From the NCBI RefSeq assembly GCF_020866965.1, contig NZ_JAJATX010000021.1:10207-63723 (forward strand): a stretch of 53,517 nt of DNA, given 5' to 3'. Position 1 is the first letter of the stretch, and every line of letters starts with the position of its first letter. Source of the DNA: Microvirga roseola. GTDB taxonomy: Bacteria; Pseudomonadota; Alphaproteobacteria; Rhizobiales; Beijerinckiaceae. The notes beneath the pieces are model-generated. The model was given only the letters and a program-made list of their open reading frames with translations. It made no database searches and was not told the origin of the DNA. Positions 1 to 9,115 of the stretch are shown in pieces. A program made the position numbers and the translations under genes.

Positions 1-1
1 T

Positions 2-205
2 TCTGAGAAGAAGCCGGCCAAGCTCGACAAGGACTTCTTCACCGTCGGCACCAAGGCCAAGGAGAAGGATGATTACCTGGTCTACAATGACAAGAAGGGC
101 GTGCTCTACTACGACACCGACGGATCGGGCTCGAAGAAGGCGGTCGAGATCGCCAGCCTCTCCAGGAACCTCAAGATGACCTACAAGGACTTCTTCGTCA
201 TCTAA
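2..205 (+). CDS. C-terminal end of an RTX-like calcium-binding secreted protein (partial)
   Basis: The frame is open from the first bases of the window to TAA at 203-205, giving the last 67 residues of a longer protein whose start lies outside. The segment reads as a beta-rich tail: a DYLVYNDKKGVLYYDTDGSG stretch, then a hydrophobic FFVI terminus. In rhizobial hemolysin-type calcium-binding (RTX) proteins a very similar tail follows the nonapeptide repeats and serves as the uncleaved type I secretion signal. The family call therefore rests on the tail alone; no repeat units are visible here. A strong terminator follows 33 bases after the stop, so this gene ends its transcription unit. Confidence 0.7.
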   Translation, partial: SEKKPAKLDKDFFTVGTKAKEKDDYLVYNDKKGVLYYDTDGSGSKKAVEIASLSRNLKMTYKDFFVI

Positions 206-237
206 GTCTCCTCAGACGCTGAACTTGAGAACTGAAA

Positions 238-273
238 GGGCCTGCGATGGAAGACATCGCAGGCCCTTTCTCT
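238..273 (+). terminator. Rho-independent terminator after the RTX-like gene
   Basis: A perfect 12-bp stem (238-249 with 255-266), a GAAGA loop and a trailing TTTCTCTT tract. It closes the plus-strand gene ending at 205. The minus-strand flavin reductase ends at 301, so the hairpin also separates two converging units. Confidence 0.85.
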
Positions 274-300
274 TAGAAACATGCTCCTTCTGGATCCGGC

Positions 301-909
301 TCAGCTCCCAGGCCTTTGGATAGAGAATTTCGTTTCCGGCGTCGCGACGAAATAATCCCGGTAGCCCGAGCGGGCGATGGGGCGCATGGCGGCGGTGTCG
401 ACGAGTCCGTTCACGATGAAGCGGTCGTCGATGTGGATGCCGACGACCTGTCCGATCACGAGATAGTAGGACGGCTCTCCGCCCTCGAGCGGAACGAGGG
501 GAACGGTCTGAAGCCATTTGCATTCGAGAGCTGCGGGCGCATCCGCGACGCGGGGCGGCTTCACAAGGCGCGAGGGCGCGGCCTTGAGGCCCGCGTGGAC
601 CATCTCGTTCTCGCCCCGCGGCAGCACGGCGGAGGTGAGGTTCATCTGCTCGCGCAGATCATAGGTCGCAAGATTGCAGACGAATTCCTTCGTCTGCTCC
701 ACGAAGGTGAGCGCGTCCTTCCGCCCGGCGGAGGAGAAGGCCACCATGTGGGGATGGTCCGAGACCGCATTGAAGAAGGAATAGGGCGAGAGGTTCACCT
801 CGCCCTTGGCGCTCATGGACGTGATCCAGCCGATGGGCCGCGGCGTGACGAGAGCCTTGAAGGGATCGTGCGGCAGGCCGTGATCGTTGATCGAGGTTTC
901 GTAGAACAT
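301..909 (-). CDS. Flavin reductase family protein (FMN-binding split barrel)
   Basis: 202 residues, starting at ATG 909. The N-terminus carries the family signature: an ALVTPRPIGWITS strand, followed by NLSPYSFFNAVSDHPHMVAF, which forms the FMN phosphate site in DIM6/NTAB-type flavin reductases. Such proteins reduce or bind FMN and often supply reduced flavin to a partner oxygenase; the true substrate cannot be read from the sequence. It lies 4 bases downstream of the nitroreductase-like gene on the same strand, so the two are very likely co-transcribed as a small flavoenzyme operon. It is distinct from the HpaC-like flavin reductase at 43.0-43.6 kb. Confidence 0.88.
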   Translation of the reverse strand: MFYETSINDHGLPHDPFKALVTPRPIGWITSMSAKGEVNLSPYSFFNAVSDHPHMVAFSSAGRKDALTFVEQTKEFVCNLATYDLREQMNLTSAVLPRGENEMVHAGLKAAPSRLVKPPRVADAPAALECKWLQTVPLVPLEGGEPSYYLVIGQVVGIHIDDRFIVNGLVDTAAMRPIARSGYRDYFVATPETKFSIQRPGS

Positions 910-913
910 GGGC

Positions 914-1477
914 TTAGAACCGCGTCACGATATCGGAGAGGCTGGGCCGTTCCCGGTCGGACGGTATCTCCTTCGCCGTGCCGATATGGATGTAGCCGGC
1001 GATCCGCTCGCCGGTCTTAAGCCCGAGCGCATCGAGCACCCGCCGGTCGAAGGCCGCCCACCCGGTGAGCCACGAGGCGCCATAGCCGAGGGCGGTGGCG
1101 GCACTGAGCAGGTTCATGCAGACGGCGCCCGCCGAAAGCTCCTGCTCCCAGTCCGGGATCTTCGCATGGGGCGCGACCCACGAGACCACCGCCACCACCA
1201 GCGGCGCCTTGGCGAAGCGTTCGCGCTCCGTGGCGAGAGCCTCCTCCCCAGCCTGAGGGTTGTCGGCCCGGTAGGCCGAGGCTAGCACCTCGCCCAGCCT
1301 ATTGCGTCCCTCGCCCTCGATCAGGATGAAGCGCCAGGGGACGAGCTTGCCGTGGTCGGGCACCCGGGACGCAATGGTCAGCAGGGTCTCGACCTCCTCT
1401 GCGCTGGGCCCCGGCTCGCCCAGCCAGCGGGGCGGAACGGAGCGGCGGCTCAGAAGACGGGAAAGGCTTTCATTCAT
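914..1477 (-). CDS. Nitroreductase family protein (YdjA-like)
   Basis: 187 residues from ATG 1477. The open frame runs further upstream, but the family's usual start (MNESLSRLLSRRSVP) is at 1477 and the upstream residues look random. Visible family features are the FMN-contacting RRSVPP segment, the SRVPDHGKLVPWRFI stretch typical of YdjA-type nitroreductases, a Gly-rich segment near GYGASWLTG, and a C-terminal HIGTAKE motif. It should be a cytoplasmic FMN, NAD(P)H-dependent oxidoreductase; the physiological substrate is unknown. It is the first gene of a pair with the flavin reductase downstream, and is divergent from the YfhO gene across 272 bases. Confidence 0.88.
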   Translation of the reverse strand: MNESLSRLLSRRSVPPRWLGEPGPSAEEVETLLTIASRVPDHGKLVPWRFILIEGEGRNRLGEVLASAYRADNPQAGEEALATERERFAKAPLVVAVVSWVAPHAKIPDWEQELSAGAVCMNLLSAATALGYGASWLTGWAAFDRRVLDALGLKTGERIAGYIHIGTAKEIPSDRERPSLSDIVTRF

Positions 1478-1749
1478 GGGATCTTCATCCGGCTTCGGTA
1501 ATATGGAATAGTCGGTGGTGCCGAAAGGTGCGGGCCAGGAAAGGCGCTGTCCTGCCTTCGTCTCGCCGTCTTGATGCGTTTGGAAGCGCGCAGGCATCCA
1601 AGAACAAGGCCGCCGCACGAAGACCAGCGGCGGATTTATAGGGGGAGCGCGGTCACACGCCAAGCACGTTTCACGTCTGCGGCGCGGACGGATGAGCCGA
1701 TGGCCGTCCTTCGCAGCCGGACGATCTGGCGAAGCACCGTTTTTTGTCG

Positions 1750-4215
1750 ATGCAGGCATCCTTTCTCCAGCCCGACGGGCCCATTCCGACAGCTGCCTGG
1801 TCGCGGCAGCGGACTCTCCTCGCCATTGGCCTGATCCTTGCGGCCTGGGCGGTGGCTGCGGCCGTCTGGCCCCTGACCGGCTCCGTCGTCCCTTGGGATT
1901 CCAAGAACCAGTTCTATCCGACCCTGCGCTATCTCGGCGCAGCCCTGGCCCATGGCGAGCTGCCCCTCTGGAACCCCTACCATTTCGGCGGCCACCCTTC
2001 CGCGGCCGACCCGCAATCCCTGCTCTTCACCCCCACCATGCTGCTCTTCGGCTGGCTGGTGCCAGAGCCCTCCATGCAGCTCTTCGACGGGGTCGTCTTC
2101 GCCCATTTCCTTCCCGGAGCCCTCGCCTTCATCCCCCTCTTCCGGCGGCGGGGATGGCATCCGGCGGGTGCGGTCGTCTCTGCGATCATCTTCATGCTGG
2201 GCGGCTCCGCCACGGCCCGCCTCCAGCACACGGGCATCATCCTCAGCTACGGCTTTTTCCCTCTCGCCCTCTGGCTGCTCGAGGAGGCGCTGGACCGCCG
2301 CTCCTATGCCTTTGGCATCCTGTTCGCCGTCACCGTCGCCTTCCTGACCGTCGGGCGGGATCAGGTGGCTTTTCTCTGTGCCCTGACCCTCATTGCGGTC
2401 GCGCTCCATCGGATAGGGACCGCGCCGAAATCCCTGGCCTATCTCCGGTCCCGCTTCGGCATCCTGGCCGTCATGGGGATCGTGGGCGGCGCCCTGCTGG
2501 CGGTGCCGGTCATCCTGACCATGCAGTTTCTTGCCACCTCCACGCGGCCTGGCTTCGGCTTCGGCGTCGCCGCCATGGGGTCGCTGCCGCCCGAAAGCCT
2601 GGCGACGATCCTGTTCGGCAACATCTTCGGCTCGCTGCGCTGGACCTACGATTACTGGGGTCCCGACTGGCACAGCATCGCCGAGGGCACATGGACCGAC
2701 CGGGCCACGAATTATCTCTTCATCGGGACGCTTCCCGCCCTCCTCCTCGTCTGGCACGGCATCGCTGGCGGCCGCCTGTTCGCCCGCGAGTTCCGGTTCT
2801 TCCTCGCCTTCGGCGTTCTCTCCCTGCTCTATGCCCTCGGGCGCTACACCCCCGGCTTCGAGGTGATCTTCGATCACCTGCCCGGCGTGAACCTCTACCG
2901 CCGCCCGGCCGATGCGACCTTCCTCCTCAACATCGCCCTGGCCTTTTCCGTCGGTTATCTGGTCCACCGCTATGTCACCGACGGGCTGCCCCGGATCAGC
3001 GAGGCCGCCCTCGGCCGGTTCCGCCTCGCCCTGCCTATGATCGCCATCGGGCTGGTGCTGGCGGCCATGGTGGGCGCGCTCGGCTTTGCGGTGCGCAGCG
3101 GCCATGTCGAGCCGGCCATGGCGGAGATCGGCCTCGGCCTCCTGGCCGCAGCCGTGGCCATGGCTCTGCTGATGCGCGCAGGCGAGGTGGCGCGCTGGCG
3201 GGAAGCCGCCGCGCTCGTCCTCGTCACCGTGACCGGCGGAGAGCTGATCGCGCGCCATGCGGCGTCTGCCCTCAATGCGGAGCCTGCCGAGCGGTACGCC
3301 GTGTTCACGCAGCTGCCTCCGGAGCAGCTTCAGGGCCTGCAGATCCTGAAGCGGGAACTGGCCCAGCGGCATGCGAAGGGCGAGCACCCGCGCGTCGAGA
3401 TTCTCGGCCTGGGTGGTCCCTGGCAGAACGCGTCCATGGTGCTCGGAATCGAGGACATCATCGGCTACAACCCCCTGCGTCTCGCCGATTACGAGCGCGC
3501 GGTCGGCCCCGGCGAGAACGCGGAGGATCCGAACCTGCGCCAGTTCCCGGCGACCTTCCGGGGCTACGAGTGCGAGCTCGCCGGCCTTCTGGGCCTCGAA
3601 TACCTCGTGCTCGATCGCCCCGCGGAAAAGCTCCCCCGCCACTTCCCGCGCCTGATGGATGCCGAAGTCGTCTACGGCACCGGCCGGATGTGGATCTACC
3701 GTCTCGATCTCTCGGCCCCCCGTGTCTATGTCGCGCAGCAGGTCACGCCGGTCGATTCAGAGGCCGTTCTCGACCAGGAGGAATTGCCCGAATTCAACCG
3801 CGAACGGTCAGCGCTGCTCGACCGGGACAGCATGCCCCTCCTCAAGGCCCACTATGCTCCGGACCGGGCCGCCTCGGTGCCGGCCAAGAGCACGGCGAAG
3901 ATCGTCAGCTACCGGCGCAATTCGGTGGTCATCGACGTGGAGAGCGAGGCAGGGGGCGTACTGGTGCTGCACGACATCTATTATCCGGGCTGGGAGGCGA
4001 CGGTGAACGGGGAGCGACGCCCGGTCCTTCGCGCCAATCTCCTGTTCCGGGGCGTCGAGGTTCCTGCCGGACGCCACCGGGTGGAGTTTCAGTTCCGTCC
4101 TCTCTCGCTCGAGAATCTGGTTGCGGCCGCCTCCGATCTCGTGGACACGGAGGAACAACCCGTCCAGACGGCCATCGTCCGGCCGGTCCGTACAAGCGAT
4201 ATTCTGCTCGACTGA
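1750..4215 (+). CDS. YfhO-family polytopic membrane protein
   Basis: About 821 residues from ATG 1750; a TTG two codons earlier is less likely. It has an N-terminal helix (TLLAIGLILAAWAVAAAVWPL), then the PWDSKNQFYPTLRYLG and LPLWNPYHFGGHP motifs characteristic of YfhO proteins, and many hydrophobic segments to about residue 490. A large soluble C-terminal domain follows, ending in the VLHDIYYPGWEATVNGE motif. The fold resembles GT-C glycosyltransferases, and characterised relatives act in glycosylation of cell-surface polymers; the substrate here is unknown. The stop overlaps the next start (TGATG at 4213-4217), so it is translationally coupled to the secreted repeat protein downstream. Confidence 0.85.
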   Translation: MQASFLQPDGPIPTAAWSRQRTLLAIGLILAAWAVAAAVWPLTGSVVPWDSKNQFYPTLRYLGAALAHGELPLWNPYHFGGHPSAADPQSLLFTPTMLLFGWLVPEPSMQLFDGVVFAHFLPGALAFIPLFRRRGWHPAGAVVSAIIFMLGGSATARLQHTGIILSYGFFPLALWLLEEALDRRSYAFGILFAVTVAFLTVGRDQVAFLCALTLIAVALHRIGTAPKSLAYLRSRFGILAVMGIVGGALLAVPVILTMQFLATSTRPGFGFGVAAMGSLPPESLATILFGNIFGSLRWTYDYWGPDWHSIAEGTWTDRATNYLFIGTLPALLLVWHGIAGGRLFAREFRFFLAFGVLSLLYALGRYTPGFEVIFDHLPGVNLYRRPADATFLLNIALAFSVGYLVHRYVTDGLPRISEAALGRFRLALPMIAIGLVLAAMVGALGFAVRSGHVEPAMAEIGLGLLAAAVAMALLMRAGEVARWREAAALVLVTVTGGELIARHAASALNAEPAERYAVFTQLPPEQLQGLQILKRELAQRHAKGEHPRVEILGLGGPWQNASMVLGIEDIIGYNPLRLADYERAVGPGENAEDPNLRQFPATFRGYECELAGLLGLEYLVLDRPAEKLPRHFPRLMDAEVVYGTGRMWIYRLDLSAPRVYVAQQVTPVDSEAVLDQEELPEFNRERSALLDRDSMPLLKAHYAPDRAASVPAKSTAKIVSYRRNSVVIDVESEAGGVLVLHDIYYPGWEATVNGERRPVLRANLLFRGVEVPAGRHRVEFQFRPLSLENLVAAASDLVDTEEQPVQTAIVRPVRTSDILLD

Positions 4216-5096
4216 TGACCAGCCCCGTGAAACGCGCTCTTCCCGCCACCGTCATCGCGGCCCTGCTCGCAGCCCCTGCCGCATCCGCGCAGACGCCGGC
4301 CGTGCCATCCCTCTCGCAGAGCCCTCCCCCGATTTCGGTGGGACAGGTGGTCCTGAACGCGAGCGCGGTCTTCGCCGAGAACAACCAGCCGATCCGCTCC
4401 GGCCTGGTCTGGCGCGTCTATGAGGACAAGGGCGATACGTCCCAGCCGACCATCGTCGGCCGCTCGAGCAGCCCCACCCCGGTCTTCACGCTCGTGCCCG
4501 GCAACTACATCGTGCACGTAGCCTATGGTTTTGCCAGCACCTCCAAGCGCATCACCGTGCAGCGCGGCAGCCTGAACGAGCGGCTGGTCATCAGCGCGGG
4601 CGCCCTCCGGCTCAAGGGCGCGGTCGGCGACAGCCCCATTCCGCCCAGCCAAATCTCGTTCGCCATCTATGTCCCCGAGGCTCAGAACTCCGAAGGCCGC
4701 CTCGTCATCGCCAACGCCAAGGCGAACGACATCGTCCGGCTTCCGGAGGGGACCTATCACGTGGTCTCCACCTTCGGCGACGCCAACGCGATCATGCGCA
4801 CCGACCTCAAGGTGGAATCAGGACGGGTGACGGAAGCAACCCTTAATCACCGCGCCGCCACCGCGACCCTGAAGCTCGTGGCGAGCGAAGGCGGCGAGGC
4901 TTTTGCAGGCACCGCCTTCAGCGTCCTGACCCCTGGCGGCGACGTGATCCGCGAAGCCATCGGCGCCTTTCCCTCCGTCACCCTGGCGGAGGGCGAATAT
5001 GTCCTGATCGCCCGCCACGAGGGCAAGGTCTACACCCGCGAGTTCCGGATCGAGAGCGGGCTCGACCGCGACATCGAGATCATCACACAGCCCTGA
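4215..5096 (+). CDS. Secreted protein with three beta-sandwich-like repeats, coupled to the YfhO gene
   Basis: 293 residues from ATG 4215. A signal peptide ends near APAASAQ (residue 26). Three repeats of about 80-90 residues follow, each with a beta-strand pattern and a turn of the type LVPGNYIV, LPEGTYHV and LAEGEYVL, which resembles carboxypeptidase-regulatory-like or transthyretin-like folds. No catalytic motif was recognised. The one-base overlap with the upstream YfhO gene implies a joint function, perhaps a periplasmic partner of a surface glycan enzyme (inference). An ordinary annotation would call it hypothetical. Confidence 0.8.
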   Translation: MTSPVKRALPATVIAALLAAPAASAQTPAVPSLSQSPPPISVGQVVLNASAVFAENNQPIRSGLVWRVYEDKGDTSQPTIVGRSSSPTPVFTLVPGNYIVHVAYGFASTSKRITVQRGSLNERLVISAGALRLKGAVGDSPIPPSQISFAIYVPEAQNSEGRLVIANAKANDIVRLPEGTYHVVSTFGDANAIMRTDLKVESGRVTEATLNHRAATATLKLVASEGGEAFAGTAFSVLTPGGDVIREAIGAFPSVTLAEGEYVLIARHEGKVYTREFRIESGLDRDIEIITQP

Positions 5097-5199
5097 TTCC
5101 TGAACCTTTCCGCCCCGGCGGCATTGACCGATCGCTGGAGATCGGCCGCGCCGGGCATGAGCTCACCGTCGAGGCGCGGCCTTGAGAGGGAGGAAGCTC

Positions 5200-6582
5200 A
5201 TGAAGATTTCAGAGATCATGACCCGCAACGTCCGCGTCGTCAGCCCGGACCGCACCGTCCAGGAGGCGGCGCGGCTCATGGACGAGATGAATGTCGGCGT
5301 GCTGCCCGTCTGCGACGGCCGCCGGCTGCGGGGCATGATCACGGACCGGGACATCACCGTGCGCGCTACTGCTGCCGGTCTGCCGCCCGATACCACCCGC
5401 GTGCGCGACGTGATGAGCGACAATGTCTGGTGGTGCTTCGACGACGACGACGTGGACCACATCGTCCAGCTCATGAGCGATCACCAGATCCGCCGCATCC
5501 CCGTGGTCGACCGTGACAAGCACCTCGTGGGCATCGTGGCGCTCGGCGACCTTGCGACCGATATCGAGGACGAGGCCACGCACGCCCTCCACCGCATCTC
5601 CATCCCATCCGAGCCGGACCGCTCCGGGACCCTGACGAGTTCGCGCGCCGACCAGACCCGCGGCGGCGGCCGCGCCCGGCTGACAGGCGACGAGCGCCGG
5701 GAGCTGGAGCGGCGCATGAGGGATGTTCCCGATGAGGAGTGGCGCGGCCCCGGTCCGAACGACTATCGCGAACGGAGCGGGCGCGATTTCGGCGGTCCGT
5801 CCCCCGGACGCGGACAATTCCGCTTCCGCAAAGAGGATGATGAGCGCGCAGCCTTCGGCAGCTTCGGCTATCCCGGCGAGGAAGGCGCCCGCAACGCCCG
5901 CATGCGCGGCGGGTTCGGCGGCGAGGGCTACCAGAGCTACGGCGACGAGTTCTCCCGCACCAGCGCGGCTCCCGGAGGCGGCGGCTATTTCCCACGGCGC
6001 TACGGCACCTCCACCATCACCGGCGAGCGCGCCCGTCCGGGCGACGACAGCAGCGAGGCCGACCGCCGCATGCAGGATCGCGAGCGCACCTGGAGCCTCG
6101 TCAACGAGCGCCGTGACCGCGGCAACTACGGCATGGGTCCCGGCAACAACCGCTTCAGCAACGATGCGACCGGCAGCTACGGCGAAGTCCGCCGTGGCGA
6201 GCACCGGGGGCGTGGTCCGAAGGGCTACCAGCGCTCGGACGAGCGGATCCGCGAGGACATCAACGAGCGTCTCATGGACGACGCCATGATCGATGCCTCC
6301 GAGATCGAGATCCAGGTCGAGAACCGGGAAGTGACCCTCACCGGCACGGTCCGCGACCGGGGCGAGAAGCGCCGGGCCGAGGATCTCGCCGAGTCGATCT
6401 CCGGGGTGACCCACGTGCAGAACAACCTGCGCGTCGGCCAGCATCAGGAGGGGCACCGCACCGGCATGGAGGTCGGCGATTCAGGAGAGGCAACCGGCAA
6501 TCCCGGAATCGGCACAGCCGGCGGCCGGGCGGGTTCTCCCGCGGGCGGGCGGACGACCGGCCGACAGCGGCAGGCGACTTAG
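5200..6582 (+). CDS. CBS-pair protein with Gly/Arg-rich linker and C-terminal BON domain
   Basis: 460 residues. ATG 5200 is preferred over a TTG at 5182 because GAGAGGGAGGAAGC sits directly before it. Residues 1-125 hold two CBS motifs (IMTRNVRVVSPDRTVQEAARLM and VMSDNVWW...VVDRDKHLVGIVALGDL), a module that binds adenine nucleotides. Residues about 130-345 are low-complexity, rich in Gly, Arg, Asp and Ser. Residues about 350-425 form a BON domain (IREDINERLMDD, VTLTGTVRDRGEKRRAEDLAES, GVTHVQNNLRV), usually associated with membranes or stress. No signal peptide is visible, so the protein is probably cytoplasmic. The exact role is unknown; the architecture suggests energy- or stress-dependent regulation. 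Confidence 0.85.
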   Translation: MKISEIMTRNVRVVSPDRTVQEAARLMDEMNVGVLPVCDGRRLRGMITDRDITVRATAAGLPPDTTRVRDVMSDNVWWCFDDDDVDHIVQLMSDHQIRRIPVVDRDKHLVGIVALGDLATDIEDEATHALHRISIPSEPDRSGTLTSSRADQTRGGGRARLTGDERRELERRMRDVPDEEWRGPGPNDYRERSGRDFGGPSPGRGQFRFRKEDDERAAFGSFGYPGEEGARNARMRGGFGGEGYQSYGDEFSRTSAAPGGGGYFPRRYGTSTITGERARPGDDSSEADRRMQDRERTWSLVNERRDRGNYGMGPGNNRFSNDATGSYGEVRRGEHRGRGPKGYQRSDERIREDINERLMDDAMIDASEIEIQVENREVTLTGTVRDRGEKRRAEDLAESISGVTHVQNNLRVGQHQEGHRTGMEVGDSGEATGNPGIGTAGGRAGSPAGGRTTGRQRQAT

Positions 6583-6635
6583 GTGCTTTCGGCGTCGACC
6601 GCTGAGCTCTTCAGATTGAAGTCGGCTGAATAGAA

Positions 6636-6671
6636 AAGGCGGCGCTTTCACCGGGAAAGCGCCGCCTTCAT
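6636..6671 (-). terminator. Bidirectional terminator between the CBS-BON gene and thrS
   Basis: A perfect 13-bp stem (6636-6648 with 6656-6668) and a 7-base loop. A-rich sequence lies on its left side, which gives a U-run for transcripts read from the minus strand (thrS). It separates two convergent genes and can serve both. Confidence 0.75.
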
Positions 6672-6686
6672 ACTGTCTGTCAAATC

Positions 6687-8699
6687 TTACGCGACCGTCC
6701 GTTCGATCACATGCTGACCGTCGAGAGTGGCGTGTATGTCGGGCTCCGATACGGCTTTCGCAGCGCGCCTGAGATCGGGCGTCACGGCCTCATCGGCCAG
6801 CGCCTTCACTGCCTCGTCGAGGGTCATGGTCTTCTGGTCGGGGCTGCCCAGGCGGCGGATTGAGACCGTCCGCTCGGCGGCTTCCTTCCGGCCGACCACC
6901 AGAAGCACCGGCACCTTCACGAGCGAGTGCTCGCGGACCTTGTAGTTGATCTTCTCGTTGCGCAGGTCGGCCTCCACGCGCAGGCCTGCACGCTCAAGGG
7001 TCTTCACCACCTCCATGGCGTAGTCATCGCCCTCGGAGGTGATGGTGGCGACCACCGCCTGCACGGGCGCGAGCCAGAGCGGGAAGTGCCCGGCGAAGTG
7101 CTCGATCAGGATGCCGGTGAAGCGCTCCATGGAGCCGCAGATGGCGCGGTGGACCATGACGGGCGTCTTCTTCTGGCCGTCCTGGTCGACGTAGAACGCG
7201 CCGAACCGCTCCGGCAGGTTGAAGTCCACCTGCGTGGTGCCGCACTGCCAGTCGCGGCCGATGGCGTCGCGCAGCACGTACTCGAATTTCGGCCCGTAGA
7301 ACGCGCCCTCACCCGGATTGATCGCGGTCTTGATGCGTCCGCCCGACTGGTCCTCGATCTGCTTGAGAACGCGGGTCATCACGTCTTCCGCATGATCCCA
7401 CATCTCGTCCGTGCCGACGCGCTTCTCAGGGCGTGTCGAGAGCTTCACGACGATCTCGTCGAAGCCGAAGTCGGCGTATGTCGAGAGGATCAGGTCGTTG
7501 ATCTTCAGGCACTCGTCGGCGAGCTGCTCTTCCGTGCAGAAGATATGCGCATCGTCCTGCGTGAAACCGCGCACGCGCATCAGCCCGTGCAGCGCGCCGG
7601 ACGGCTCGTAGCGGTGCACGTTGCCGAACTCGGCCAGCCGCAGCGGCAGGTCGCGGTAGGACTTCAGCCCATGTTTGAAGATCTGCACGTGGCCCGGGCA
7701 GTTCATCGGCTTGATCGCGAAGACGCGGTCGTCCTCGGTCTGGGTCGCAAACATGTTCTCGCGATACCAGCCCCAGTGCCCGGAGGTCTCCCAGAGAGCC
7801 TTGTCGAGGATCTGCGGTGCGTTGACCTCCTGGTAGGTACCCTTCAGGCGGCGGCGCATGTAGGAGATCAGCTCCTGGAACACCGTCCAGCCCTTCGGGT
7901 GCCAGAACACGACGCCTGGTCCCTCCTCCTGGAAATGGAACAGGTCCATCTCGCGGCCCAAACGGCGGTGGTCGCGCTTCTCGGCTTCCTCGAGCTGCTT
8001 GATATACGCATCGAGATCCGCCTGGGACGCCCAGGCGGTCGCGTAGATGCGGGTGAGCATCGCGTTGTTCGAGTCGCCGCGCCAATAGGCGCCCGCCACC
8101 TTCATGAGCTTGAAGGCGTTGCCGATCTTGCCCGTGGAGGTCATGTGCGGACCGCGGCAGAGATCGAACCAGTGGCCCTGGAAGTAGATCTTGAGATCCT
8201 GGCCTTCCGGGATCGCGTCCACCAGCTCGACCTTGTAGGTCTCGCCCTTCTCGGCGAAGACCTGCTTGGCCTTGTCGCGGCTCCAGACCTCCTTCGTGAA
8301 GGGCCTATCGCGCGCGATGATCTCCCTCATCTTCGCCTCGATGGCAGGGAAGTCCTCCGGGGTAAAAGGCTCCTCGCGGGCGAAGTCGTAATAGAACCCG
8401 TTCTCGATGACAGGACCGATGGTCACCTGCGTACCCGGGAACAGCTCCTGCACCGCTTCCGCGAGCACGTGCGCGCAGTCGTGCCGGATCAGCTCCAGCG
8501 CGCGCGGGTCTTCGCGGTTCAGGAATTCGATTTTGGCGTCCCTGGTGATCGGATCAGCGAGATCGGCGACCGTGCCGTCGAGCGCCATGGCGACCGTGCG
8601 CTTGGCAAGCGACTTGGCTATGCCTTCCACGATCTCGCGGCCGGAAATGCCGGGTTCGTACTGGCGCTGGGCGCCATCGGGAAATGTCAGGGTAATCAT
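6687..8699 (-). CDS. thrS: Threonyl-tRNA synthetase
   Basis: 670 residues from ATG 8699, preceded by CAGGAGAAAGC; an upstream in-frame ATG at 8729 lies beyond that site. The enzyme charges tRNA-Thr with threonine in the cytoplasm. Domain order is classical: a TGS domain ([17 protein letters not shown], residues 1-60), the editing domain with the HxxxH motif (His73/His77), the class II core with [14 protein letters not shown], and zinc-ligand motifs around NCPGHVQIF and the [12 protein letters not shown] motif 3. A C-terminal anticodon-binding domain begins near PLWLAPVQA. Length matches the family. It stands alone in its unit and ends at the terminator hairpin. Confidence 0.98.
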   Translation of the reverse strand: MITLTFPDGAQRQYEPGISGREIVEGIAKSLAKRTVAMALDGTVADLADPITRDAKIEFLNREDPRALELIRHDCAHVLAEAVQELFPGTQVTIGPVIENGFYYDFAREEPFTPEDFPAIEAKMREIIARDRPFTKEVWSRDKAKQVFAEKGETYKVELVDAIPEGQDLKIYFQGHWFDLCRGPHMTSTGKIGNAFKLMKVAGAYWRGDSNNAMLTRIYATAWASQADLDAYIKQLEEAEKRDHRRLGREMDLFHFQEEGPGVVFWHPKGWTVFQELISYMRRRLKGTYQEVNAPQILDKALWETSGHWGWYRENMFATQTEDDRVFAIKPMNCPGHVQIFKHGLKSYRDLPLRLAEFGNVHRYEPSGALHGLMRVRGFTQDDAHIFCTEEQLADECLKINDLILSTYADFGFDEIVVKLSTRPEKRVGTDEMWDHAEDVMTRVLKQIEDQSGGRIKTAINPGEGAFYGPKFEYVLRDAIGRDWQCGTTQVDFNLPERFGAFYVDQDGQKKTPVMVHRAICGSMERFTGILIEHFAGHFPLWLAPVQAVVATITSEGDDYAMEVVKTLERAGLRVEADLRNEKINYKVREHSLVKVPVLLVVGRKEAAERTVSIRRLGSPDQKTMTLDEAVKALADEAVTPDLRRAAKAVSEPDIHATLDGQHVIERTVA

Positions 8700-8773
8700 T
8701 AATGCTTTCTCCTGGCTCACTCCTGCCAACGGAGCAGGTAAGCGGGGGCCGACGGTTTGTTGGGAAGGCGAAA

Positions 8774-9115
8774 TCAGCCGCCGTCAGGTTCGACCGACTC
8801 GCAGGTGATCGCAGAGGCAGTTTCCGGCGCGTTCACGCCCCGCCAGCGACCATAGGCCCAGGGCTTATACCAGGCGGCTCCATCGGGCAACGCTTCAGGA
8901 ACGATATCGAGCCCCGCCGTTCCGAAAGGCCCGCAGCGGCAGATCCGGGCTGCGCCCATCCAGCCTCCGGCCCAGAAGCCATGGCGCTGGATCGCCTCGT
9001 CCGTGTATTCGGAGCACGACGGCAGATGGCGGCATTGTCGCCCGATGAGGCCCGACAGGGTGAGCTGATAGCCACGGATCGCCCAATGGGCCACCCGCTG
9101 GACAGGGCTCGGCAT
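8774..9115 (-). CDS. yidD: Membrane protein insertion efficiency factor YidD
   Basis: 113 residues from ATG 9115. The family core is present: [22 protein letters not shown], then [25 protein letters not shown], with conserved Cys residues and an amphipathic N-terminal helix. YidD acts near YidC at the inner membrane and improves insertion of membrane proteins. The start overlaps the stop of the upstream scaffold gene (TAATG at 9113-9117), so the two are translationally coupled. The C-terminal tail after GRWRGV is variable. In many proteobacteria yidD lies with rnpA and yidC; here it is paired with an IscU-like gene. Confidence 0.93.
   Translation of the reverse strand: MPSPVQRVAHWAIRGYQLTLSGLIGRQCRHLPSCSEYTDEAIQRHGFWAGGWMGAARICRCGPFGTAGLDIVPEALPDGAAWYKPWAYGRWRGVNAPETASAITCESVEPDGG

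Noticed and set aside
1636..3642. Long open frame (668 codons) on the minus strand opposite the YfhO gene
   Set aside because: It is the antisense shadow of a GC-rich gene: low-complexity Arg/Gly/Glu sequence with no domain, and the plus-strand YfhO protein is convincing.
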